From positions 27,006,162 to 27,070,161 of the forward strand of contig OU612067.1 in NCBI GenBank assembly GCA_914767715.1: a stretch of 64,000 nucleotides of DNA. The letters run 5' to 3'. This DNA comes from Membranipora membranacea (Eukaryota; Bryozoa; Gymnolaemata; Cheilostomatida; Membraniporidae). Position numbers and translations under genes: made by a program. Each line of letters opens with the position of its first letter. Position 1 is the first letter of the stretch. Positions 1-12,399 of the stretch are shown piece by piece. A model generated the notes under the pieces. That model was not told the DNA's origin and ran no database searches. It worked only from the letters and a program-made list of their open reading frames with translations.

Positions 1-107
1 AATAATATTGTCCCTGTTATTAAATATAGTCATTATATGTTAGAAATTGCCTACCCTCTCTTGAAAACTTGCTCCCAGTCCTGTTTGGTTTTTCAGTATA
101 ATACTGA

Positions 108-156
108 ATTGGATGAGATTCAATGTACAATAATTGTACATTGCATCTCATCCAAT
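108..156. repeat. 49-bp near-perfect palindrome
   Basis: The left half beginning ATTGGATGAGATT is repeated in inverted form ending at 156, with one mismatch and almost no loop. It would fold into a hairpin of about 24 bp. No other copy was recognised in the window. It may be a decayed short inverted-repeat element. Confidence 0.7.
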
Positions 157-403
157 GAAATTACTTCCTTTCAGCTACAGATGGTCTCAAATGCAAACTT
201 TAATGGGTTTCGGGGTAACTAACCACCAAAAAACTGTTCTAATTCTTACCTCACAAAGTTTAATTATGTTTTTGGATCAAACAATTATGACTGGAAAATA
301 GAATAAAAACTCACCGTTGTGTCCCGATTAGCTGTTGTGATGTGTGCAATTAGTTCACAGGTGGCAGTTCAGTACCAGTATGATGTATATACATATATAT
401 AAG

Positions 404-1091
404 ATATATGAAGGGGCTGATGCCTGTCGAGAACAGCTGACACAGAAAAGATTCCACTCAGAAATTATTGATTTTCTCACTTGTCTCTCACACCTGCAGC
501 GAGTTGATTCACCAACCTCTCTCAGAAGCTATGATAAAATGTGTGAAATTATCACCTTGCTACCACCGCCTACTGGTACATGTATGGGGAGTTTTATCCT
601 GAATGACATTGTCAAAATATGGAAAACTCGACAAGAGAGTAGTATACCATGGAAAACAGCCCATGATTGGCCAGACCTGCCCTGTAATTAGGCAGCATGA
701 TGCTCCGACTGAAGACGAAATGCAATAGAAAAGATATGGGTAGCTGGCAGGTCTGTTGACATGATAGGAAAAATCCTGAGTTGAGTTGATGATTTTTGGA
801 GAAATGAAAGTATGAGGAGGGATTAAAGGATCACTTTTCCTCTTATTATTATTTAAAAGTGAGGAATGGGAGAGAGAATCATGTTTGTGTTGACTATACA
901 AAAGTTTAGGTTATGTCAGGAGTGTATGATTATAAGCCATTGTTGTGAGTGAGCCAGTGCAATATTTATAAATGTTTAGTGTCAGCCATGACACAACAAC
1001 TTTATAATAAGTAATCCACTTAATTCTACACTCTGATATATCAGGCAGTTCAATGGAGGATATTTTACACACCGGTTTCATCTCAGCATGA
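404..1091 (+). CDS. possible 3' end of an unidentified gene (two exons)
   Basis: A protein-like open stretch lies at about 404-575. It contains segments such as DACREQLTQKRFHSEIIDFL and ends at a GTACAT donor after 575 in phase 1. An acceptor (TATATCAG) at 1044 opens an exon that continues in the matching phase and stops at 1089-1091, giving an end ...SSMEDILHTGFISA. The acceptor of the first exon could be 403 or 360, and more exons would lie upstream, partly outside the window. The second exon also has a different open frame running to a stop at 1159, so the join is uncertain. I do not recognise the protein. Phase agreement and protein-like composition are the only support. Confidence 0.3.
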
Positions 1092-1213
1092 ACCTGCTGA
1101 TCAATTATAATGACAAGGCAGTCATGATAGGCGCCGGTCACAAAGTCATCACTGATTAGTTAAGAATCAACCATATCTACACCACCACATTTGTAATTTT
1201 CACATGTTTTGAA

Positions 1214-1397
1214 AATCAAGTAATTTTTCTACACTTCCATCTGAATGGAGGTGTAGAAAAGATACTTGATCTTTCTACAAAAATACTTGGTGTATTTTTT
1301 CTACACCTTAAGAAAAACAACCAAGTATTTTTGTAGAAAAATCAAGTATCTTTTCTACACCTCCATGCAGATGGAGGTGTAGAAAAAATACTTGATT
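1214..1397. mobile_element. hairpin MITE, about 184 bp
   Basis: The termini read AATCAAG...CTTGATT. The element is built from alternating direct and inverted copies of TTTTCTACACCTCCAT and its complement, so that the left and right halves pair along most of their length. It has no coding capacity. This is typical of a non-autonomous inverted-repeat element. The superfamily is not assignable because no clear target duplication is visible. Confidence 0.7.
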
Positions 1398-2470
1398 CTT
1401 AGACTGTAAAAATGGCAAATATGATTGTAAAATGGGGACCAGTCATGGTAGAGTATTTGGAACAACAGCTTCACATAATATTGGGCCTGACTTGGCTCCC
1501 AGACCGTTCACATAACAGGTGGTGATTTGTAATGATGACTGGATAATTTATTCAGTTGAGTTCATGAGTGCCCTGAGTAGTATATTTAGGAAGTTGATCT
1601 TCTCTTGATGGTTGAAAGCAGATCTTCTGGGTCATGATTTTTCCAGCAACATTGCATCAAAATATGATTGGCAAAAACACTTATAATCTTATAATATAAT
1701 GAAGGCCCTCAGAAGATTAAAGCCTACTTGCACTCAGTTCATCTGCAATGCACTGATTTCTGCAAGTACAGTAAATAAGCACTAATTTTCTTAACTACTT
1801 AGTTGTGCTCCCTTGTCAAGCGAAGAGACAACTTCTCAGTTGATCTGATTGTGTATTTAGTACTTGGGGAGGATATACACCATCCCACAGCAGCCTTACA
1901 CAGATATATATTTATGGATTTTATATCCTTTGGTTGAACATATAGCCTAATAGGTGCAATAGTATGATACATCTCAGTTGAATGATGACTGTAAACACAT
2001 TACAAGTGAAAATTTCGTAAGTTCTTTGAGTAAAAATTCGGAAGGTAGGAGCAGACGTGGTAGTTGCTGGGTACGCAATTTAAAACTAAACATGACTGGA
2101 GGAAGCTGGATGATGAAGGATCTCTAATGCGATTATTTTTGATAGGACTAAAATGCATTAAATTTTTTTTCATTTCACAGGAGTTAGAACAGTCATGTAG
2201 AAATAAACCAGCAAAAAGATCATACCGTTGAGTGTACGAGCTGAAAGAAATTAAGTTTTTCACCAGGAAAACTGTGAAATTGGTAGTACAAATATGTATG
2301 TCATCGTAGCATAATAATAATAATTGTGGGAATAAATAATACTCCTTTCTCTAAACACAGTACACAATGAGTTATCATACCATGACAGCAGTGATCATGA
2401 TGTACAGCACAGAATGGGCGCTGGGTGAACGAAGCCGGGCCTGAGAAGCTAGGCCTGAGCATTCGTTACT

Positions 2471-2496
2471 ACAGGAGGATATATCCTTACTCTGTG
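2471..2496. mobile_element. 26-bp insertion flanked by a 10-bp direct repeat
   Basis: The 10-mer ATTCGTTACT occurs at 2461-2470 and again at 2497-2506, directly bordering this 26-bp stretch. The insert ends in ATCCTTACTCTGTG, the same sequence as the arms of the 28-bp palindrome at 23741-23768 and, in inverse orientation, the CACAGAGTAAGGA at 35418-35430. This looks like a target-site duplication around a miniature insertion. Confidence 0.5.
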
Positions 2497-3050
2497 ATTC
2501 GTTACTAGGGAGGAGGTCTGAGTAGATATAAGTGAATGTGACAATATTGATATTTTCTGAGAAAGGTTTTATACTTAGACATACCGAGTGGCAGCAGTGA
2601 AAACAACCACTGTAATAATTTACAATTTTAATCATACCCCATGTGGATTTAATAATTCTGACATTATGTTCAGTTGAACAACCGCAGAGAAAATCCAGAC
2701 GTTTACTCAATAGAAAAACCTGGGATAAGCTTCAAATCAATTTATCAAGTGGTTTGCGTTATATCACAAAATAATTACTTGTAGCAACTTAAACCTACTC
2801 CAGCGATAATAGAAAAGCCCGAGTTCCTCAGGATTTCCGTACACATTTTGGTTGTGGAGAACGAGGAGATGAATTGTCCCTGAATTAGCTGTGAGGCAAG
2901 GCGCAAAATATACCAACAAACTGGGGGCTTAAAACGTAAAACATTATTATTAGTGCGCTACCATCATAAATTGGGTGAGCCAAGGACACTTTGGTTCTTG
3001 CCTGTCTAATTATTAGTATTTCTAGACAGTTCATATTACTTGCTTTTCAG

Positions 3051-3315
3051 ACAAAACCAGGTAAATCAAGATATCTGTCATGTCGTCAGTCTTTTCAGCA
3101 GAAAAAAACTTGATCAACGCATCCACAGGCTAACAGAATTCAATCGGCAGAGGCTTACAAAGAAATTAATTAGAAAGCATCTTGTGTTTCCACTTGAAGA
3201 GTCTTGCCCTAGACTGGTAATGCAACTGAACGAGTGTGTCAGAGCACTAAAGCAAACAATCGAGACAGCGAGCTGCCAGAGATGTTGTTGTGACATGGCC
3301 AAGCTTTCCGATTAG
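3051..3315 (+). CDS. possible terminal exon of an unidentified gene
   Basis: A good acceptor (TTGCTTTTCAG) at 3050 opens an 88-codon frame, entered in phase 2, that stops with TAG at 3313-3315. The translation is basic and helix-prone in its first half (DQRIHRLTEFNRQRLTKKLI) and ends in a cysteine-rich segment (CQRCCCD). No donor partner was found with confidence between 1100 and 3050. A small open stretch at about 2811-2885 (RVPQDFRTHFGCGERGDELS, then a stop) is an alternative exon candidate. I do not recognise a family. Confidence 0.3.
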
Positions 3316-5542
3316 TTATCCGGTTAAAGACTGCTGCCACAACAGTGACCATCATCAGATAAAAAAGGGTAATCTTCTATGATTTCACAATTGTAGAACA
3401 AGATTGCTACATACGTTTTACGACTTGATATTTCAGATAAACTTGAGGTTAACTGAAAAAGTGTTCATCATTATCTACATGGTGCGATATCGACACGTTG
3501 GCAGCCTGATATTACTTCCTCTGTCTAGTTGGTTAACCCGTAATGTAGATTTAATCATGCTGTCAGAACAGGCCAGTACAGACAGTTCTTTGTTCTAGTT
3601 CAAGTCATAGGGTCACAAGGTAGAACTTTTCAGACTGCCGCCTTTTCCATCGCCTACTACCTATTTTCATATCGAGATCTCCAAAGGTCCCACAGAAAAA
3701 TAACCATCTTCAATCAATTGACCACACCCAACCTATTTTATTAACCGTCCTCGAAATGATCCCTCGAAAATATTACGGCAGTCAATTAAATTAATATATT
3801 AAAAAAATGACTAACAAATTCAGTTGATGACAGCCGACCTCTATCTGGTACTGTCACATGTAGGTTGGTAGGTAGATTTGTACACCTGAAAGTGTTTGGT
3901 ATGTGGGTGACACTTTACACCCTGCATAATGTGCTGGTACTCTAAACACGACCCATAACGGTGATACATGCATATAGTTGATAATCTTATTAGCAGAGCA
4001 GTGCTTTGGTAAGAATTTACTTATCTGGTTTTGTGAGATGCTGCAATTTCGATACCAAATTCCAACACTACCAAACTGCTCAAACATCATACAGGGCGTG
4101 GTATATGGTATAATTGTAATAGCCTTGTGGTTGTTTTATTATACTTGGAATCATTCCTAGATTACTATGATATCATATTCTTAACATTCTGGTTGAGGCA
4201 GTGAAATCAATAATGGTGAAAGACTTTCACTTCTGCGGTACGGTACAGTAGTACAGTACGTACGGTACGTAGTTTGGTTAGATTCACTTATTAATGGCTA
4301 ACTCACCAACTTATAATTACAGCGATAATGATAGCAAACATTAAAAAAATAATTTATAGCTTACGATGTAGATTTTTATTTCATGTAACCGATTTCTTTC
4401 TTAGCAAAAACACATGTGTGTCTTGAGAAACTGCAGATAGATGGTGTTTATAGATTTGAAATCTGCTGTTACAATAATAATCATTAAAAATTTAATCGTA
4501 TCGCATAATGCTTGTTCCAGATGCCAGACGGTAAAACCAGAGTTCGCACTAAGCAAAAATAATTCCATGTTAAAAGTCAGGATTAAAAGATAAAACGGCG
4601 TGATAAGCAGAACTTAAAACAAAATTCCTGGTAAAAAATACCATGTGTAATTAAAAGAAACATCTGCGTGACACCGCGGACCCAAAGCATTACTAGGCAG
4701 CCCCTTATCCTGATTAAGTTCTAGACAGGGGTGATAGGTGGGAACATCAATCAAATCATCCCTTTCAGGGCATGCACTTTGGGATCAAGGCTTGATTACG
4801 TTGGCATTTTTTATTAGTTTAAGCTGTGAATCTTCTTAGATTATTGTTTTAGGGATACTAAGTCCTGTTCACCACTTGATAGGAGGGGAGGGGTTGTAAG
4901 AATTGTCTTCACATAGAAACTACGAGGTTAACAGAAAGCAAGGATCTGTAGGGGGAGAGGGGAGACAAGGGTATAAAAATACACTCCTCATATCAACCAA
5001 GATGCTCTTCATTAAATTATCCAGCGACCCAACCCAACCCTGCACAGCCACAATCACTAAGATGATCCCATAAAACTCATCAATTCTAGTCCTTACACTG
5101 GTACCCAATTACTATAATAACTTAGGATTATATTCTAAACTGTCATAATCTTCATTAGCAGACATTTTGGTTAGTTTTTTTAACATTTCATCTCCTAGCT
5201 TGTGACATCTGGGGTAGTATGTATATATTTGTGAGACCTTGTGACATTTCTCATGCTAGTGGTTGATGCAGGTATTATTCGGTAAACGTAAGAATCGATG
5301 CATTGCTGAGCAATTAGTTTCTAACCAACTAGCTGAGAGTCAGCCACTTGTTTATTTTCATTAATCATTATAAAACAATTTGTTTGGTGTGATTTAACTG
5401 TATACAGGTTATCTACTACAGGTTGGTTCTCTTGCAGTAGCCATGAGAAAGAGGAGATTCAGGCAATCACTTAAACGCCGCATATCAAGGTCAAGCACAA
5501 AAAGTCTGGGTTTATGATAGAAAATCAGCTGAGGAAAAAATA

Positions 5543-5785
5543 TGGTGAGGAAGGACTGGTAGGAAAGTGAGGTAGGGCTGGGAGTAAGGTGAGGTAGCGC
5601 TGGTGGGAAGGTGAGGTAGGACATGGAGTAAGGTGAGGTAGGACTCAAAGGGAGGTGAGGTAGGACATGTAGTAAGGTGAGGTAGCGCTGGTGGGAAGGT
5701 GAGGTAGGACATGGAGTAAGGTGAGGTAGGACTCAAAGGGAGGTGAGGTAGGACTGGTAGGAGGTGAGGTAAGCCTCAGAGGGAG
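5543..5785. repeat. purine-rich tandem repeat (GGTGAGGTAGGRC units)
   Basis: About twelve imperfect units of 18-22 bases are built around AAGGTGAGGTAG followed by a variable part (GACTGGTAGG, CGCTGGTGGG, GACATGGAGT or GACTCAAAGG). The order of the variants is itself repeated (for example 5630-5660 against 5725-5755), which points to higher-order duplication. The strands are strongly asymmetric, with purines on the + strand. Confidence 0.85.
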
Positions 5786-8700
5786 GTGTCGACTAGACAG
5801 GATTAAGAAAGGATTTGTGGTCGTAATTTAAAAGATCACAGGGATAATGATGAATCAATGCACTAGATCAGACAGAAAACCGGTCTCGAAAATTATGGGG
5901 TGTGGAGGCAACTGAGGGTAATGAGGTCAAATGTTAAGGGTGAAAACACCAAGGCTGATGGTGATCGGTGATGGTTATGGAGATTCAAGATTGCATGCTT
6001 ACTGAGAAGAAGGAAATGGGTAAGTAAAATTTGCGGGTATTACAGAATTGTCTGAAAAGCTATTTTATAGTGAGGCTTGTTTAGTCATCGATGAGGAGAC
6101 AGTAGCATGACGAAGCTATGATACCAATCTGCAGGCATATAATCAACGATGAATTTTACAACGGAAAGAAAGAATTATGCAAGCCATATGACAATTACAA
6201 TGAAAGCTTATGGACAAGCAATAAATTCTCTGAAAAGAATTTTCTAATTCCAAATCACCACCCAGCTAGCTAATACCATGGGCAAGCTTGTTAAGATAGG
6301 ATTACAATCTTTGTAAGTCACGCAAAGCTCAGCCGTTCGGGTGAAAATATTTATCGAGTATGAGAAAACAAAAATAAAAACCTCTTGAGCCAAGCCTATA
6401 GCAAATACCTGTCTTCTTCAATGAAAGTTCTACGCGATTAATATGTGCTCTGAATATACAAGGCGACTTAAACTTATAGTATTGCCAACTATATTAAAAT
6501 GGTCCTTGAAACTGTTATCAAACAGGGAAACTTTGAAACTCACAGGGCACAACAAATAGAACAGAATATTACTTTGAATTCTACCCAGTGCAGGCAGGTA
6601 TTATGATGGTTCTGCTAAGGATTGAGGAAGGCCTTTTGAATCCAATATTTTAGTATCTTCGCTTACACAATTTATTGCCATGATTTTGGCTCCCAAACAA
6701 AGAAGTGCTAAATTCACTATATATAACAATAATCTAAAAGGCAAACATGAAATTTCTCACATAAAATTGTTTTGACTTGCAACGTTGTTGTGATGATGTA
6801 TCAGTGACACAACTTATCTCAGTTCATCAAAATCACTCTACTAGTTCATAACCTCAACCCGCTCAAAACTATCAAAACAATATACCAGTTCAGCACTGTA
6901 GTGAAGACTTTGAACTTGAAAATAATGAGAAAAAAAGGCAATTATGACAGGGAACTTTAGATATGACACTGCACCGCATGTAAACCTCAGTGAGACCACC
7001 AGCTAAAGTCTAAATAACTTGGCTTCTCTGTCAGTTGAAGATAGATTAATCACACATTAGTCCTAGCGATGTGATATACAGTGATTCTATTTCATCAGTT
7101 ATCAGCCAAACATGATCGTCGTGTAGAGTCTGGGTATGAATAGATAGTGAAAGTATCTTCGTATTGTTGACAGAGAGATAAGGCACAAGAACAAGCTACC
7201 ACCAAAATCTCAGAATAATCTGAGCAGAGTCAACTCTGACCTGATAACAACAACTGATAATGCAGCACAGGGTTCACACTAACCGTGTGTAGGGTCCACG
7301 CTAACTCTATATACAGGATATGAAATAGTAGGCCAAATATTTAACTGGTAGATAGGCCATGATCCAAACTAAGCAATCTTGATAAAATATGGAAAGTTAA
7401 CGTACTTCATTTCAGGCAAATTAAGCCAAAGAAAGCTTTGGTAGCATAATAAGAGAGTGCATCAATAAAGGCTAATTACAAAGCTGTCAAAAACACATTC
7501 ACAAAGCACTTCTGGGTAGAAATCATAGAATTTTGTTTATTGCTTTAAAACCTTAAAACAATGATTTGTCATTATGACAACTGAGCGAACTTGTCAACAA
7601 ACAGACTGAGCTTAGCCGAGTGTTCACGTGAATCATTGAGCGACGACCCTTATCTTTATCTTACTCGGAGAATTTTCAGCCGTCAAACAACCAAGCCATA
7701 TATCATACCAGCACATATTTATACCATAAGCTGGTTATAAAATCCATCGCTAATAACCACAAGGATATCTCATCAAAGCTACATCACCCTAGTTAACCCG
7801 AAGGCAGACTTGAAAACTTGTCAACATGTTTACCACAAGAACCAAAGAAAGCAGACAAATTACCGCATTTCTGGGACAGATGTGTTATTTCTGCAACAAA
7901 ATTTTCAAAATATGACAGCAGTTTCCTCTGGATGTGAGGAATGAATCAGTAAAGATATCTGAAAAGACGGGCCACACTGGAAGAAGCTCTAATCTGTACA
8001 ACGCTCCCACTGCTAAGCAGGTTAAACTCAAACCTGATGGCAACAACCTGCTAAAGCATGTCAAGCAGAGGCTTGATAAATGAGCAATTTTATCACATAC
8101 CTCCTCAATTGCCAACATTTCAGTTAAACCACCCAAATGAAATTCAATCAACCATGCGCAACATCAACAACATTATGCCATGCTAGATAGGATTGATATG
8201 ATAAGATATAAGTTTGATATCACTTTTTTTTAGATTGTAATCAAGCTGTAAGAATTAAGACCGAGACCTGTATTTAGACTGATCGAGGTTGATGTACAGG
8301 TATTGGGATAGATAGATGAGAAGCGATAGGGAATATGATTATATATTGATTGGAGACAACCGGCGGCAGGTGTATAGGAGGACTGGTAACAGTTATGGTC
8401 GGTTTAAGGTTCAGGCAGGTGTAAGAGAAGGTATACCCAGTTTGAGACTGAAATCGGGGTCCTGGATTAAAAAGCACGGGTAATTAGATTTAATACAAAA
8501 TCATGCTCCTGCAAGGGAAAGGCATTGTACTATAATAAGGTAGGGTCATAATTCATCATCCACATGGTATGGGAGGGGATCGAAGAAAAATTCATTATTA
8601 TAAAATTTACGCTGCTGATTTCACATACAGAAACAGACTCAAAAAAGGATGAATAATACCAAATGCGGTTATAACCAGTCGCTCTTGATTTAAAGATGTG

Positions 8701-9603
8701 ACGACGTCAATTATTCTTGTCGTTCTGTGTGAAATCAACAGCATATGGTTGGTGAATGGGTTAGTAAGAGTCAACATACCTCTCTTCAAATCTAATGGGG
8801 CAGGTGGTGCAGAAAAGGTGCAAAGCACAAGTACACAGTAAACAGCTAAAGAGGGTTTGTATGGGGTGAAGCAGATAGTGCAGCTCCTGCTAGAAGTGTT
8901 CCACAATGTCAAGTCACAGTGTCACTCTCCAAATGTCCATGCCATGTATGATGGTGAGGTGTCAGTAAATTCTGTCAGGTATCCTGTGTCTGTTTCTTGG
9001 TTTCAGAGAAATGGACTGCTTCAATTGTCACGTGCTAACTAGCATGCGGTTTCTCAGGGGGGTGTGTCTTTGTATGAAATGCAGGTGCTCTTACTGTGGT
9101 TGTGTTACTGCGCGGTAAAAATATCAGGAATTGCCTTTTTGAAGCAGCAATGGAATGATGCAAATGCTATTGGATATTTTTGAAAACTGAGATATATCCA
9201 TTTATGTAATGTATAATTGAAACATCATCATCACCATAAATAAAATCACTGGATAGTAATTGAATACAATGGTGTTGTAATACGTAAATAAAACAATATG
9301 CCTGAGATCTTTAATACGGAAGGGTGGGTACAGCTAGGCGCCACACAGCTTAGTTTAGAGAATAAGAATTAGTTGGCAAGGCTAGGATGCAGCATGAGTG
9401 ATGGTGAATTTGTTCAAGAAGATAATCTCATTTTTAATTTCTCTGGGATATAGCAGCCTTAGCAATGCTAGATCTATGGTAATCTGGGTATTGCAGGTAA
9501 GTCATGATATTTATTAAGTTAATTCTACACTCAGTGTGACAATCTACTAAATGAGATTAGAAATGGTGAGTATCAAAGGTCCAGAGATCAAGTGGGAGAA
9601 GCT

Positions 9604-9797
9604 GCTCAGCTCATAGGACTGCTAGTGCAGTTCCTGATTTTGGTCTTGGTGTGGGTGGGGGGTGCAGCCCAATTGGCAACTGCATAGCAAATAGAGCTTC
9701 CATCCTTCCCACCAATGAACTCATTGTTCCCACCCTCCACCCCCACCCACACCAAGCCCAAAATCAGGAACTGCAGCAGTCCTATGGCTCAGCTAGC
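9604..9797. mobile_element. inverted-repeat element with about 60-bp arms
   Basis: The left arm (about 9604-9663, containing GTTCCTGATTTTGG and GGTGTGGGTGGGG) is repeated in inverted form at about 9735-9797. Some 70 bp of unrelated spacer lies between. No coding capacity. It is probably a MITE lying about 450 bp upstream of the MOCOS start codon. Confidence 0.65.
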
Positions 9798-10240
9798 TAG
9801 TTATTGGACTTCACTTGGTACTTCATTTATATATCATATACTTATCACCAAGGAGTAACAGGGGCTGTTACTCCTTGCTTGTCACATAGTCGCCATATGT
9901 ACATGCAAGCATACTGAATTTAGCTAAGTTGATTCACTCATATTCACGTATAACATATGGCAGACCTGCCTCAAAACCTGAGGCTCGCCTGATGATATCT
10001 CTGCTCAATGTTTGACATAATATTTTTCTTTTATTGAAAAGCAACTAATTCAAGCTCTAATTTGGGATTTCAGGGTGCATTGGCAAGTGCCTTTAGAAGA
10101 GTAAGCATGTGGTAATTAATCAAATTGTATGATGATATTTAACAGAAAAACAGCACAGGTTAGCGGACCTCCACGCAAATTTCATTTAACCATTTTTGAA
10201 CATTTGTATATTGTAGAAAAGCAGGCGATTGCTGCACAAG

Positions 10241-12360
10241 ATGAACACCCATCCTAAAGCTCAGGAGCTGGTGACTGATCGAGAGATTGTCTTCCCACAA
10301 CTAAAAGGCAGGTGCTATTTGGATCATGCAGGTGCTACGCTACCCTCAGCCAGACAGATAGAGTGTCACACAGAGCTGTTGAAGTCTCAGCTATTTCTCA
10401 ATCCCCACTCTACTGACTCCAATGACGCCTGCTCTGCTGCCATCGAGGATACAAGACACAGGTAATTACTCCTACATTAATTTTTTTTTTGTCCTGTCCA
10501 GTATCTGCTTCATACGACTAACCGTTTTGAGTGCTTGGAGGAGAGCCACTGGAACCATCATCGTTATTGTGTCCGATATGCATTTAACTGATTCTGAAAG
10601 ACTGCTTGCTGTTCAGGCTCAAGTAGTACATATGTGTCTTGTCGTATTATTGGCCATCTAAAAGAGATTTTGCTTTTTGCAAAATGTCATATAAGAGTCA
10701 GATGACATGCCGGATGACATCATTATACTATGTGACAAGGATACATATCTTCAAGGTATTTTGCTGCTCACAACAAGTCTACCTAGAATAAACCGATCAT
10801 TTGTAGGTGGTATTTTGTACGCTTTGTATGTTTGTAGAATCCTTGAGTTTTTCCACACCACCTCGGACAGGTACACAGTAATATTCACATCAGGAGCGAC
10901 AGACGCTATCCGTCGTGTAGGGGAGTGGTTTGACTACGGCACCGGAGGGGAGCTGTGTTATCTGAAGGATAATCATACATCTGTACTAGGGGTGCGAGAA
11001 TACGCCCTAAAAAGGGGAGTCTCTGTACAATGTGTTACTGAAGACAATCTAGTCTGTCATCCCTCAGAAGAAAACGGTACGAATACAATCATTTAACATC
11101 AGGGGTGACATTATCAATATTCATGTTTATCCTTTGCATTGTTCATTTTGGTCTTTGATATTGCACAAGCAAGGTACAATGTGAGCTCTATAAGTGAAGG
11201 CTGTTTCGAGGTCATTCAGGCTTTAGAGATACTATCAATAATGGCCCCCCATCTACTATTCTATAATCACTTGCAGAGTTAAGCTCTTATCAGAACCAAA
11301 GTTGACACAGGCTGCTATAACAAATTTGTTTTATCATCATTGTAAACAATTTAGAGTGAATTGTGAATTTGATTTCGCAAACTGTATGCTATACAAACGA
11401 CTTAGTATCAATGCACTGCAACTTTGTGTTATGCATTTGAAATATCACTTATTATAAGATGAGGCATTAGGCTGATGCCACAACTACCGCAATCTGTGTT
11501 AGCTTCATGAAAATGTTGAACAATTTTACTAGACTTCCTTAGTTCACCTCACTGTGTAATTCATTATGAATGTGCCCGCTCTACAAGTTCTGATATGATA
11601 TGTTATGCTAATGGTATCTTAGTGGATGTACATTTCCAAATCAGAGCTGTTAGGAGAAATGAGCAAAGTGCATGCATGTGGTAAAGTGCATTACGTGTGT
11701 GAGATATGTCAATATATTTCACTTGCCCTTTTACCAGGTTTGATGTCATCGGGCGTGATAGGCAAAGACTCGGAGACTAAAGAGGACAGCTATGGATTGT
11801 TTATATTCCCGGCCCAGTCTAACTTTTCTGGGAGGAAGTATAATATCGATCTTGTATCTCGTGTTAAGTCTCGCTCTCTAACATGTACTCAGCGCTGCTC
11901 TCAGTGGTATGTGATGGTAGATGCTGCCTCACTAGCAGCGACCTCTGACCTTGACCTGTCTCACAGTCATATAGACTTTATACCTATATCCTTCTACAAA
12001 CTCTTCGGTTATCCTACAGGAATTGGTAAGTTACCTCCTGGTCAAGGCTGGGGCTCAGCAGACTTATCTATTAAAAAATCGTAGTTATTTTTCTCAAACT
12101 TGCCATCGGTTGCTGGTGGTGGCAAGCCATCCACAAACACAGCCCAACCCACCGTGTCACTACTAGCAATCTAAGGCGAGTTTTAGCATCTGAACTACTA
12201 TGTTATGGAATTAAATGAACTGATTGGTCAATTATAACAAACAGTTGAGCTTTTTTACTACTGCACAGTGTTCAGTCTTCTATATTATGCTTGTACTGTC
12301 GACATGTTGTGTTGTGCTTTAGCTAGTACAATATAATACACATTATAATATATATATAAT

Positions 12361-12399
<39 letters not shown>

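Larger units (their letters stand above)
3316..10240. other. intergenic region without a recognisable gene
   Basis: I see no supported coding exon here. The region holds a GTAC-rich patch near 4236-4275, a purine-rich tandem repeat (5543-5785) and an inverted repeat (9604-9797). The rest is AT-rich sequence without recognisable features. The reverse-strand open frames at 5409-5736 are artefacts of the tandem repeat. The last part, just upstream of 10241, should contain the MOCOS promoter and 5' untranslated sequence. Confidence 0.5.

Noticed and set aside
5409-5736. Reverse-strand serine/proline-rich frames
   Set aside because: Translation of the GGTGAGGTAG tandem repeat; no start context, splice structure or family similarity.
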